A DNA stretch of 64,000 bases from CAYTGM01 sp964437365. GTDB taxonomy: Bacteria; Sumerlaeota; Sumerlaeia; SLMS01. Below, piece by piece: positions 37,075 to 45,893 of the stretch (its first letter is position 1; every line of letters starts with the position of its first letter). The stretch spans positions 1 to 64,000 of the forward strand of contig CAYTGM010000017.1 in the NCBI GenBank assembly GCA_964437365.1, written 5' to 3'. The notes beneath the pieces are model-generated. The model did not search any database, was not told the origin of the DNA, and saw only the letters and a program-made list of their open reading frames with translations. Position numbers and translations under genes: made by a program.

Positions 37075-37341
37075 CTAATAATCGTACCAGACGCGTATAA
37101 GCTGGTACCAGAGACTGCCTTGTTCTCCAGCTGTGTAAAGTTGCGGATCTTCGCCTCCTTCTTCCCCGCGTCTGTGTATATTGGGAAGTACGACAGTTTC
37201 GACATTGATTACATTTACATGATGCTTGTCGATCCATTCATTGGCCTGCTTCAGACTCTCCTTTAGTTCGCTCATTTCCGGTACGGAGAACAACCCTCCT
37301 TTTTTGAGCATTACAGGTGCGAAGTCCTGGTATCCAATCAT
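37075..37341 (-). CDS. Conserved small protein, hypothetical
   Basis: Encodes 88 residues from ATG 37341, with GGAG eight bases upstream; a longer frame from 37440 overlaps the previous gene and has no ribosome site. No signal peptide. The centre has LKQANEWIDKHHVNVINVETVVLPN, and the protein ends in YQLIRVWYDY. Similar small proteins with NVETVVLPN and a C-terminal RVWY occur in planctomycete-type genomes as far as I recall, without assigned function. It follows the GT-C gene by 70 bases on the same strand. Confidence 0.55.
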   Translation of the reverse strand: MIGYQDFAPVMLKKGGLFSVPEMSELKESLKQANEWIDKHHVNVINVETVVLPNIHRRGEEGGEDPQLYTAGEQGSLWYQLIRVWYDY

Positions 37342-37411
37342 AAGTTTTCTCCAGATAAGTTCTACTTTATGACTTACTAAACAAGAAAGAGCATATTCAA
37401 TCCAACCTAAT

Positions 37412-39070
37412 CTAAGGTCGTTGAATGATCCTGCCGGCAAAGGCTGATTCTACCCATTCTGGATCAGGTGAGCGAAACGACAGGATAAGTTCCTTATTCA
37501 ACCTTACGAAATACCAGCCCTGATATTCATTCAAGTCTACTGGCATCTCATCACGAAGATAAGGGTCCAGCATATTGACACCGCGCTCAGTCAGATAGCC
37601 ATCTGGTGGAATCCTGTTGTGAGCCATGAGGCGCTTCCCTTCCGTCTTTGGGTTTCGTGCAATCGCTTTGTCGGTCAGCCCATAGCGATCAATAATCGGA
37701 AGATCCGTAAAATAGGAAACAATTCCCACAGCACCCATCACGGTAACAGCGTCCTCGGGTATCAAACCATTCTCACGAAGTCCTTCGAATGGTGTGTATA
37801 GACGGAGAAGGAAGTCTGCATTGATGCGATGCTCAAAGTACCGCACACCAACCGCGTGTGAAATTGTCTTTTCTGTCGCTCTGTTCCAGGCATTCGTCAG
37901 GAGTGATAGTCCTGGTATCAGGTTGAAGGGGGGGCAGTCCTCGAGATTGATCGGTACTGATCTCAATGTTGCTTCTGATCTTTGCTGGATGGGAGCGGCT
38001 GTCGACCGTGCCATAAAAGGGATCAGAGAAGTTGCAAGGATGAAGAACACCGCTGTGGCGATGTAGCTGAGCGCGGCTCTTGGGGGAGGAAGCTTGTCAA
38101 GGAAAACGCCGAGCGATGATGCGTAAATAACAGAAGAGAGAGGCCAGAAGATATCCAGGGGGCGATACTCAAAGTGGTCTCCGCCGATGCGCGCAAGGTA
38201 GACCAGCTGAAATGAGAGAAGCGCAAGGATCGGAATAATGCGTAGCTTCTTTGCGGACTTATTCTGGAAGATGAAAAAGGCGAAAGCAGCGTTAGGGAGC
38301 ATCCAAAGGCTGTATTCGAGTGTTGCCGACCATATATATGTCAATCCCATGTCCCACCAGGGTTCACCTACCTTGGCGTAGTAGGTATTCGGAAGCCATT
38401 CACCATAGTAATACTTTCGCCATAGAAAATGGGATAAGACTATAATTAAAGAAGGGAGGGTATAACCGAGGATGATCTTATAGCATCTCCGATTGGCCCA
38501 GACAAACCAGGCGAAAGCAATTATCATCAATGCGAGCGAATCAGGTCGCGTTAACGAAGCAGCTGCCCATGGCAATCCGGCAAGTAGTAGAGGATGGGAA
38601 TACCGTTTCCAGGGTAGAAGCGCCGTATAGAGACCAAGAATAATAAAGAAGGTATTGCTTCGGGTTTCCAGGCCACCGGTTGTCCAAACCGCATAGCTAC
38701 TATTCACGGCAAGCAGGAGCATCGCAAAAGGAAGAAGGACATACCAGGTCTCCTTCTCCGAGAAGAGACGAAGGAGGGCGGCTGTGGCGATCATCGTTCC
38801 GACGGAGTAGAGGACCCCCAGAAGCAGGGCGCCATTCTCAACTCCGACCTTCAGGTACTCGAGAACAGTCAACTGGATGACCCAGAGGAAATTGCTGTAA
38901 CCTTCAACGTATTCACCAGGGTTAAAAACAAAACCTCGGCCGTTGACGAAATTATCTACGTAACGGAAACTGATGTAAGCGTCATCACAAAGAAAGATAT
39001 ACGAGCTGGCATGCAGCAGGTGGAAGGCTACAAAAACAAGAGAGAGAATGATGGGGAGGTTACGCTGCAC
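37412..39070 (-). CDS. GT-C membrane glycosyltransferase, AftB-like
   Basis: Encodes 552 residues. The N-terminal half has about ten transmembrane helices. The first external loop carries CDDAYISFRYVDNF followed by GEYVEGYSNFLW, the hallmark of polyprenol-dependent GT-C enzymes similar to the terminal arabinosyltransferase AftB, where the Asp pair is catalytic. TRPDSLAL in the next loops is also conserved. The C-terminal 200 residues are a soluble domain with DRYGLTD, as in the family. It would transfer a sugar from a lipid-linked donor on the periplasmic side, probably to a surface glycan. It overlaps the TPR gene by 11 bases and belongs to a glycan-related set with 44502-47794. Confidence 0.8.
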   Translation of the reverse strand: MQRNLPIILSLVFVAFHLLHASSYIFLCDDAYISFRYVDNFVNGRGFVFNPGEYVEGYSNFLWVIQLTVLEYLKVGVENGALLLGVLYSVGTMIATAALLRLFSEKETWYVLLPFAMLLLAVNSSYAVWTTGGLETRSNTFFIILGLYTALLPWKRYSHPLLLAGLPWAAASLTRPDSLALMIIAFAWFVWANRRCYKIILGYTLPSLIIVLSHFLWRKYYYGEWLPNTYYAKVGEPWWDMGLTYIWSATLEYSLWMLPNAAFAFFIFQNKSAKKLRIIPILALLSFQLVYLARIGGDHFEYRPLDIFWPLSSVIYASSLGVFLDKLPPPRAALSYIATAVFFILATSLIPFMARSTAAPIQQRSEATLRSVPINLEDCPPFNLIPGLSLLTNAWNRATEKTISHAVGVRYFEHRINADFLLRLYTPFEGLRENGLIPEDAVTVMGAVGIVSYFTDLPIIDRYGLTDKAIARNPKTEGKRLMAHNRIPPDGYLTERGVNMLDPYLRDEMPVDLNEYQGWYFVRLNKELILSFRSPDPEWVESAFAGRIIQRP

Positions 39071-40301
39071 GCCGGAATCGCTTTTGAAAATAGTTTGTTA
39101 GTCCAAAGGCGGAGATAATAAGGAGACCTACTCCAATGATAATCCGCGCACCAACGTATTGATCATCGAAAAGAAAGACTTTTAAGTTTACAATCGTCTT
39201 TGAAGGGTAGAGGGCTTCTACGTCAGGTACATCGTTGGACGGTGCATTTTCCCAGAAGTCCTGGTGGGTATCGGGGTGCTGACCCTTGAGAAGTTTCGAA
39301 TTCATAAATTCAATCTGTCTTGCATGCCAATCAGCTGCTTCCTTCGAAAGTCTCCGATGAAGTTCCGTCTCGGCGTCCAGTCTGACATCTGCCATATCGA
39401 GTTTCGGAAGAAGTCTCTTTATATCCAAATATTCATCCAATGATTCTTCATCCTTCGAAATCAATGGATGGAGTGATGCCGCTCCGGATTCTCTCAGTTC
39501 TCTTGCGCGGAGGATTGCCTGAAACCCCAAGGCGTTATCACGGCTCCCACCAAGTGCTTCAGCGAGGGCTACATAGATATCAAGACTCTCCCAGGCTCCT
39601 CCGAGCTGAATCAACCCTGAGAGACCTTCAGCAGCTTCTGAGTATAGAGGGTTACCCGAATTTACTCTCCCTTTTCCTTTGAAGGAGAATTCTGAGATAG
39701 TGGCAATACCCATCCCTTCATCTTCAGGTGGGTCCATGATCCACCTGATGGCATGTAGTTGATATTCTTCTCGCCCAAAGTGAGCCTCCGGGTTTATTTC
39801 CAGGGCGTATTCGATAAGCTTTTCCGCTTGCTGCAGGTCACTGATATCGCGCCGGTCAGCACCATTAGCTAACCAGCGATGTGCATTATGAGTACCGAGA
39901 TTTGCGTAATATCTATATAGGTGATCGTTCAATACCTCTTCAGGATATTCCTTGCTGTCTATGAGGAGTTTCTTGCGTCCCATTAATTCAATAGCCAGGT
40001 CATATTCCCCAAGCTTATCTGCGGCTACTGAGGCGTCGTCATACAAGTTAGGATCATCAGTTCCTTCAGCTAATTCCTTCTGAATTCGCTCAAGGCGCAT
40101 TTCGTAATACAGGTCGGGGTATCTGACAAACCAACCAAAAATGGCTCTCACAGCACTTGGGTTCTGTTCAGCCTCGATGATGGTGGTATCTCTGTCCCAG
40201 AAGCATGCCTCAGACTTTGAATAAGGCGTCACAAGAATGAGCAGTATGAATAGGCAAATTGCCCCGCGAGCCTTCGGAATATTTGAAAACAGATTCTTCA
40301 T
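39060..40301 (-). CDS. Exported helical-repeat (TPR-like) protein with C-terminal membrane anchor
   Basis: Encodes 413 residues. Residues 1-31 are an export signal (KARGAICLFILLILVTPYS). A TPR-like series follows (residues about 80-180: YDDASVAADKLGEYDLAIELMGR; SDLQQAEKLIEYALEINPE), then a further helical region, and a C-terminal transmembrane helix at about 384-404 with a basic end (FQKRFRRAA). This gives a periplasmic scaffold anchored by its tail. It overlaps the GT-C gene downstream by 11 bases, so the two products are made together. A role in organising glycan transfer is possible but unproved. Confidence 0.65.
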   Translation of the reverse strand: MKNLFSNIPKARGAICLFILLILVTPYSKSEACFWDRDTTIIEAEQNPSAVRAIFGWFVRYPDLYYEMRLERIQKELAEGTDDPNLYDDASVAADKLGEYDLAIELMGRKKLLIDSKEYPEEVLNDHLYRYYANLGTHNAHRWLANGADRRDISDLQQAEKLIEYALEINPEAHFGREEYQLHAIRWIMDPPEDEGMGIATISEFSFKGKGRVNSGNPLYSEAAEGLSGLIQLGGAWESLDIYVALAEALGGSRDNALGFQAILRARELRESGAASLHPLISKDEESLDEYLDIKRLLPKLDMADVRLDAETELHRRLSKEAADWHARQIEFMNSKLLKGQHPDTHQDFWENAPSNDVPDVEALYPSKTIVNLKVFLFDDQYVGARIIIGVGLLIISAFGLTNYFQKRFRRAA

Positions 40302-40378
40302 GACAAGCTAATCTCTTGTTATAGGTGAGAATCTGAGATGAGATAGATGAATGGCAAGGTAATTAGCCTTGCTGAAAG

Positions 40379-42148
40379 CTAGGCGCTTCTCCCTTTTTTC
40401 TTCTTCCCCTTTTTTTTCTCACCCGGTTTGTGCGAACTTTTCTTTGGTCCTTTCTTAAACGACTTCTTCTTTTTCTCACCGGTTTGATCTGAGAGAGGTT
40501 CGATCATCAGGGGCTTGCCGCAGACTCTAGCCTTACGCAGTATTTTCGCGATCTCTTTCGGCATTCCTTCCGGGAGCTCCACAACACTGTGATCGTCGTG
40601 TATACGAATATCCCCGATATAATCACTCTCGAGTCCCGCTTCGTTCGCAATCGCACCAACGATCTGCCCCGGTTTCACCTGGTTCTGGTGACCAACCTCA
40701 ACCCGGTAGAGTGCAAAGCCTTCCTTCGCCTTGATGGGCTCGCGTTTCCTGTTTTCCCGATTTCCTCTTGGTTCGCTTTCTCTCTCACTGCTTCTCTCTC
40801 TCGCTCTTTGTGGCTTTTCTTTTTCCAGGAAGAAGGGTGTATCGCCCTGGAGAAGTCTTGCCAGAGCTGAGGCGATTTCAATCGCAGGAATGTTATGCTC
40901 CTGTCTATACTCCTCAATGATCTGGTAATAAAATCCCAGATCCTCTACAGCAAGAGTTTCACTGATTCGATCTTTGAATTTGCCAACGCGAAGGCTATTG
41001 ATTTCTTCTCGCGTTGGAAGCTGCATCAGTTCAATCTTCTGTTTCGTTGCTTTTTCGATGGCCTGGAGTAACCTTCTTTCTCTCGGAGAGATAAAGAGGA
41101 TTGCCTGCCCCTCGCGACCGGCACGTCCTGTGCGCCCAATACGGTGCACATAAGACTCCGTATCATGAGGTATATCGTAGTTGATCACATGGGTAATTCT
41201 TTTAACATCGAGACCACGAGCTGCGACGTCGGTGGCCACAATAATATCAAGGTCACCGGATTGTAGTCTTTCCAGAGTCTGAACACGCTGGTTCTGTGGT
41301 ATATCACCGTTGAGTGGGGCGCAGGAATATCCTCGAGCTTCCAGCTTTTCCGATAACTGTGTGGTAGCCGTCTTCGTTCTCACGAAAACCAGCATTCCGT
41401 CGAATTCCTCTCCCTCCAGAATACGCGTCAATGCGTCCAGCTTGTGTAATCCACTGACCAGCCAGTACTTCTGTGTAATGGTTGTTGCGGTGGTTGTCTT
41501 TGCTTTGATGGTGATATGCACCGGATTGTTCAGATGTTTGTCAGCAACCTTGCGAATAGGAGGAGGCATGGTGGCGGAGAAAAGTGTTGTCTGGCGCTCT
41601 GAAGGCATTTTCTCCATGATCCAGGTGACTTCTTCCCAGAAACCCATCTTAAGCATCTCATCGGCTTCGTCTATAACGAGACACTTCAAAGTTGAGAGAT
41701 CTAGTGTCCCTCTTTCGAGGTGGTCTCTCAGCCTGCCCGGTGTACCTACCACAACATGGACGCCTCGTTTAAGAGCACGAAGCTGACCGCTGTAGGGCTG
41801 ACCGCCGTAAATTGGAAGAACATGAAACCCTTTCATTTCAGAGGCATATTTCTGAAAAGCTTCTGATACCTGGATCGCCAGTTCACGGGTTGGCGCCAGA
41901 ACGAGAACTTGCGGTTTCCTTTGGTTGATATCTATTTTCGTGAGGATCGGTAAAGCAAAGGCGGCGGTTTTGCCCGTTCCCGTCTGAGCCTGACCGATCA
42001 GGTCTTTGCCTTCAAGCAGATGGGGAATCGTTTCTGCTTGTATAGAAGAGGGCGTTTCATAGCCAATCTTATTGATGGCAGCGAGAACTTCCTTTGAAAG
42101 ATTGAGATCTGAAAAAAGTATTTCCTGCCTGGGTGTTTCTTCTGACAT
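40379..42148 (-). CDS. deaD: DEAD-box ATP-dependent RNA helicase, CsdA/DeaD type
   Basis: Encodes 589 residues. It has all DEAD-box motifs: Q motif (GYETPSSIQ, 29-37), Walker A AQTGTGKT (54-61), VIDEADEM, LFSATMP and HRIGRTGRAGREG. The C-terminal part carries a DbpA/CsdA-type RNA-binding domain (YRVEVGHQNQVKPGQIVGAI) and ends in a long Lys-rich tail. It unwinds short RNA duplexes, helping ribosome assembly and mRNA decay, especially in the cold. The acidic/basic linker at residues 430-455 is rich in Arg and Glu. An upstream intergenic stretch of 166 bases may be a cold-shock-type leader, but I see no specific structure. Confidence 0.93.
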   Translation of the reverse strand: MSEETPRQEILFSDLNLSKEVLAAINKIGYETPSSIQAETIPHLLEGKDLIGQAQTGTGKTAAFALPILTKIDINQRKPQVLVLAPTRELAIQVSEAFQKYASEMKGFHVLPIYGGQPYSGQLRALKRGVHVVVGTPGRLRDHLERGTLDLSTLKCLVIDEADEMLKMGFWEEVTWIMEKMPSERQTTLFSATMPPPIRKVADKHLNNPVHITIKAKTTTATTITQKYWLVSGLHKLDALTRILEGEEFDGMLVFVRTKTATTQLSEKLEARGYSCAPLNGDIPQNQRVQTLERLQSGDLDIIVATDVAARGLDVKRITHVINYDIPHDTESYVHRIGRTGRAGREGQAILFISPRERRLLQAIEKATKQKIELMQLPTREEINSLRVGKFKDRISETLAVEDLGFYYQIIEEYRQEHNIPAIEIASALARLLQGDTPFFLEKEKPQRARERSSERESEPRGNRENRKREPIKAKEGFALYRVEVGHQNQVKPGQIVGAIANEAGLESDYIGDIRIHDDHSVVELPEGMPKEIAKILRKARVCGKPLMIEPLSDQTGEKKKKSFKKGPKKSSHKPGEKKKGKKKKGRSA

Positions 42149-42314
42149 AAATGTGCAATCCTGTTTTGCATGTAACTTGATTCCAGGACTGCTTAAGGTC
42201 CGTAAAACCAGTGTTCCCTGAACGGGAAGGGGATTACGTCACTGATTCGGAGCTATGGCGAGAGGTTTTTAACTGCAGACCCCAAAGAATGGCGACCTCT
42301 GATAAAAAAAGGAA

Positions 42315-44135
42315 TTATCGAATGACCATCATGTCTGTGAAGATCAATGGTTCTGTGCCTGCTGGAAGAACATTCAGCTGAAAAGGGAGACTGGAGTTCC
42401 CAAGAACCATGAACCGCAATGAAACAATCTTCTCCTCGCACGGGTTGATCCTGATCAGACCGTTTTGAAGGAGTGATTTAGTCAGTGAACTCTGATTTGG
42501 TCCGGCCCAGAGCGTGCTGACAGACTGGCTGCTGAGGGTTGCGTCGTCGGGCATCTCCGATCCTTCCATGACCTGATAGACCAGGCCAATATCTGCACCA
42601 CTTTTCCCGAAAGTTAGATCGATAAGTCGAACGTTCGACGCGTCCGGATTTGCTATTCTTAAGTCCACACGATATTCGATCATGTAGTTTCCAACGGTAT
42701 CGTTAGGAGCGTAGCCCGGATGGAGTATCAGATCTTGTGTTTGCGCAAGCTCGCTGCAGGCAACAGCCTGAACTTGTGACGTTGCCATTTGGAATTGATA
42801 ACCGCTGATCGGAAGAGAAGCGGCATTGAGAAGGATATTCTCGTCACTTTTCCAGCGAAAAGATTGGAACGTGCCTGTTGCGCGGGACAGCTGGCATCCC
42901 GCAGGAGGGATTGTCAGATCGATGGACCCTTCATCTTCAAGTGCGGAAAAAGAAAGGTACGAAGGCGTCGTGCTGTTAATCAGGTTTTCGGAGGTGAAGG
43001 GGATCGCAACGGCGTAGACATCCAGGCTGGGTTCCGGGTCGTTCGGATTGTTTTTCTGTACTTCGGTCCTGATCAGGCCAAAGCAGTTAATATTGGCATC
43101 TATACCGGCGCCGAATCCTGAGAATCCATTCGAATAGGCAACAGCAGCTCCCGATTCTGGTTGCAGGATGAAGCTTGATATCGGTGTGTCCCAGTCCTCT
43201 TCAAATACCCTTCTGCCAAGGGTCGATTCCATTTCGTGGACGTTCTCGATGACTCCTTTAGTAACGATCACCTGGCGGGGAGTGATCTCCACGGGTTCGC
43301 TCCCATTGTTTTCAACCCAGGTGACAATTCTACGCGGAGCACTTCCATCTCCCGGCTGAGAAATGTGGAAGAGGAAAACCTCAAAATCATCATCGATGCT
43401 TGTGAATCCGTTATTGACCTGCTGCCTGACGGACTGTGGAAGAGGATTACCGGAGTTGTCTTCGGGAAGCTCGGGGATCGTAGCATAGAGAACCCCTTCG
43501 GTCAGGAATTTCTCCGGTAAATCAGAATGAATGGACCACTTCATCCCATGAGGAGGGAGAGGGTCTATACTTCCCGGGAGGATGTTTCCGCCGCATCCTC
43601 CACAACCGCCTCCGCTTGCTGTGAAGATTTCTGTCGGGGAAACAGGACAGAGAGCCTCTGGCAAGTCCCTCACGAAGGTGAATCGAACCGCATCTGCAGA
43701 GACATAGTCACCTGTTGTAATATTATCAGTGAGATCTACGTAATCGGAGCCATCACCTTGAAAGGCAAATTCACCCAGGTCGTTCCACTGAGCGCCGCCC
43801 GTTGTTTGATTGACGGTAATGGGAGTGTTCCCTGTATTTCCAACAATCTCGTAGACCGCATCCTGGGCACGATTTCCTGCGGCAACCCACCAGGCATCCA
43901 CCTGGTAGATGCCTGCCTTTGGCAGCTGAGGACTCCACCGTACTCTTCCTTCCTGTGCCCCTCCTGCGAAAATGATCAGTGAATTTGTGCCGTAGAACCC
44001 CGCGTTGGCAGAAGGTCCCCAGCTCCCGCTCAGGATGGAAAATTCAGGGTCAGCGTTATCTACAGTGACCTCCTGACCTCTTGAAACAGTTGGCAGAAGA
44101 AACAGCAGGCTCAAAAGACGAATGAAGTATCTCAT
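42315..44135 (-). CDS. Secreted golvesin-domain and DUF3370-like protein
   Basis: Encodes 606 residues. The signal peptide (1-20) ends near SRGQ. Residues 22-155 match the golvesin C-terminal-like domain (VTVDNADPEFSILSGSWGPS; then RVRWSPQLPKAGIYQVDAWW, SADAVRFTF), a beta-sandwich found on secreted proteins. A short C-rich hinge (GGGCGGCGG) leads to a 400-residue region with HGMKWSIHSDLPEKFLTEGV, VFLFHI and SFILQPESG, which resembles DUF3370 known mainly from cyanobacteria. Function unknown. The hairpin and direct repeats at 44296-44353 lie upstream. It is a single gene. Confidence 0.65.
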   Translation of the reverse strand: MRYFIRLLSLLFLLPTVSRGQEVTVDNADPEFSILSGSWGPSANAGFYGTNSLIIFAGGAQEGRVRWSPQLPKAGIYQVDAWWVAAGNRAQDAVYEIVGNTGNTPITVNQTTGGAQWNDLGEFAFQGDGSDYVDLTDNITTGDYVSADAVRFTFVRDLPEALCPVSPTEIFTASGGGCGGCGGNILPGSIDPLPPHGMKWSIHSDLPEKFLTEGVLYATIPELPEDNSGNPLPQSVRQQVNNGFTSIDDDFEVFLFHISQPGDGSAPRRIVTWVENNGSEPVEITPRQVIVTKGVIENVHEMESTLGRRVFEEDWDTPISSFILQPESGAAVAYSNGFSGFGAGIDANINCFGLIRTEVQKNNPNDPEPSLDVYAVAIPFTSENLINSTTPSYLSFSALEDEGSIDLTIPPAGCQLSRATGTFQSFRWKSDENILLNAASLPISGYQFQMATSQVQAVACSELAQTQDLILHPGYAPNDTVGNYMIEYRVDLRIANPDASNVRLIDLTFGKSGADIGLVYQVMEGSEMPDDATLSSQSVSTLWAGPNQSSLTKSLLQNGLIRINPCEEKIVSLRFMVLGNSSLPFQLNVLPAGTEPLIFTDMMVIR

Positions 44136-44501
44136 CAGGTACTTGATCTCCCTCTAAAATCTTTTGGAAAAGTAAGGTTGAGGGCTGAGTCGTCAATTCA
44201 AGAGCCACGGGAGACAGGATTTTCTATTTTCCTCCAATGACCGGCGACTGGCCTTTTCCGGGAATGCGAGGACCCAGGAAGGATGATACACCCTTGATGG
44301 AACCATTCCAGTGGTTCCATCATGCATCGATACTGGTAGCATCATGCATCGAACCCCTGATGGAGAAGATTCTACTTTTTCCTCTTCATGTGTTAGGGTG
44401 AGAATTAAGGAACAGGGGTTCAGGTCTTTTTTAAAAGGTCAGAACCCGGTGAGGTGACTCTGTTCAGCTCTCGTCAAAAGCTGCCTTATTGAGCACATTC
44501 T
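44136..44501. other. Divergent intergenic region with palindrome
   Basis: About 365 bases between the golvesin-domain gene and the GT87 gene. The right third is free of obvious features except a T-run near 44428-44433. The palindrome and direct repeats at 44296-44353 are the main structure. Confidence 0.5.
44296..44353. promoter_or_regulatory. Palindrome followed by a 12-bp direct repeat
   Basis: GATGGAACCA (44296-44305) and TGGTTCCATC (44312-44321) form a perfect 10-bp stem with a 6-base loop. ATCATGCATCGA occurs at about 44319-44330 and again at 44341-44352, two helical turns apart (22 bases). Such paired sites fit a dimeric regulator, but they may also be repeat debris. Confidence 0.5.
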
Positions 44502-45893
44502 ATGAATGACGGAAAAAATGACTCGGTTGGATTGATCGGACGTGCTCGACTTGGTGTCGAAGCTTTAAAGGCGTTTTCCGCCGTTGAATGGACCCTGACC
44601 CTTCTCGCGATCAGTCTTTGCCTCCTGATGCTCCCCTTTGGACGTTCAAGCCCCGATTCCGGCGGATTACTTGCCCCTCTGACTGTTGATAGCGGGTACC
44701 TGTCCCGTCAGATTCCGGGCTTGGACTTCTACTCGATTTACGCAGCAGGCGATCGTCTGATGGGAGGAGCAGATCCTTATGCCACTGACCCCGAGTCCCC
44801 CGAAGGTAAGACCTCCGAGAATATTCCTTACTTTACGGATTTTCGCTATCCACCTAGTGCTCTGGTTCTTCTATCTGTTCCGCTCAATGTCCTTCCGCCG
44901 GTGTTTGCCTACAGTTTGTGGGTGGCGTTTTTGCTCGGTCTCTTGTTCTGGAATTACCTTTTGGCGCTAGGTGAGTCGCGCGGGAAACATTCGTTGCTGC
45001 TGGCTCTCATCTCATTTTGCTGGTTTCCAATGATCGCCGAGTTTCACCTGGGTCAGTTTTCCCTGTTTACTGGCAGCTTGATCTACTGGGGTGTTCTTCT
45101 CTGGTTGGATAGAAGAAGAAACTGGTTCTTTCCCTGGACCTACGCTATTCTGGTTAAATTAATTCCACTGACACTGGTGCCAGCTCTTTTTCGGAAAGGA
45201 GCAAGGCTACCTGTGGTCGTCACGATGATCGTTCTGGTGGTTGTCTATTCAGGGTATCATCTGATGGCGGGCGATCAGAACTACGGTGATGAGACCGTTG
45301 AGAGAGATTTGAAGAAGGGGTTGTTGATTCGGAAGTCGCCACCTTACGCCGGCGCACAGGGTATACAGGCAGGCGTTAATGCTTTAGTTTGGAAAGTTTC
45401 AGGACACAGTTTTGCCCAGTTCGAATACAAAAATGAAACACCTGTTTATCTGGATCCTTCAGCCATTATATCAGTATTATTCTCCCTTTCATACCTTTTA
45501 TTGTATCTATACCTCTTTGTTAGGAAAGACTCCTATCTTGAAGAGTCGCTACTTGTGGTTGGTTGGGTTGGTTGGTTTTTTCTTTATAAAGACTGCTGGG
45601 AGCATCATTATACATTACTACTACCGTGTGTTTTGATGATGGTATCACGGAGTCTTGTTACTCCACGGGCAGCGGTTATTCTGTGGGGGACATTAGGAGG
45701 AGCAAGCCTGTGGTGGATTTGGCAGCGGACAGGTTATCATAGTTCAATGAGTGCGGAAGTTTTGGGTTTCCTCTATTTTTTGCAGAGACCTGTTGGTATA
45801 TTCTTTCTACTTGGAATGGCATTGACGATGAAGAAACTGGGAAAGTCACCGGGTGTCCACGAAAAGGGGAATAGACAGGAGCGCAGTGAATGA
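44502..45893 (+). CDS. GT87 (DUF2029) family membrane glycosyltransferase
   Basis: Encodes 463 residues with about ten transmembrane helices. The first external loop has SGYLSRQIPGLDFYSIYAAG and GGADPYATD, the typical D-F-x-x-Y / DPY pattern of GT87 polyprenol-phosphate-mannose-dependent transferases, with the acidic residue as catalytic base. YFTDFRYPPSALVLL is also conserved. It would extend a glycan on the outer face of the membrane. Its last codons overlap the next GT-C gene by four bases (ATGA). Confidence 0.8.
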   Translation: MNDGKNDSVGLIGRARLGVEALKAFSAVEWTLTLLAISLCLLMLPFGRSSPDSGGLLAPLTVDSGYLSRQIPGLDFYSIYAAGDRLMGGADPYATDPESPEGKTSENIPYFTDFRYPPSALVLLSVPLNVLPPVFAYSLWVAFLLGLLFWNYLLALGESRGKHSLLLALISFCWFPMIAEFHLGQFSLFTGSLIYWGVLLWLDRRRNWFFPWTYAILVKLIPLTLVPALFRKGARLPVVVTMIVLVVVYSGYHLMAGDQNYGDETVERDLKKGLLIRKSPPYAGAQGIQAGVNALVWKVSGHSFAQFEYKNETPVYLDPSAIISVLFSLSYLLLYLYLFVRKDSYLEESLLVVGWVGWFFLYKDCWEHHYTLLLPCVLMMVSRSLVTPRAAVILWGTLGGASLWWIWQRTGYHSSMSAEVLGFLYFLQRPVGIFFLLGMALTMKKLGKSPGVHEKGNRQERSE

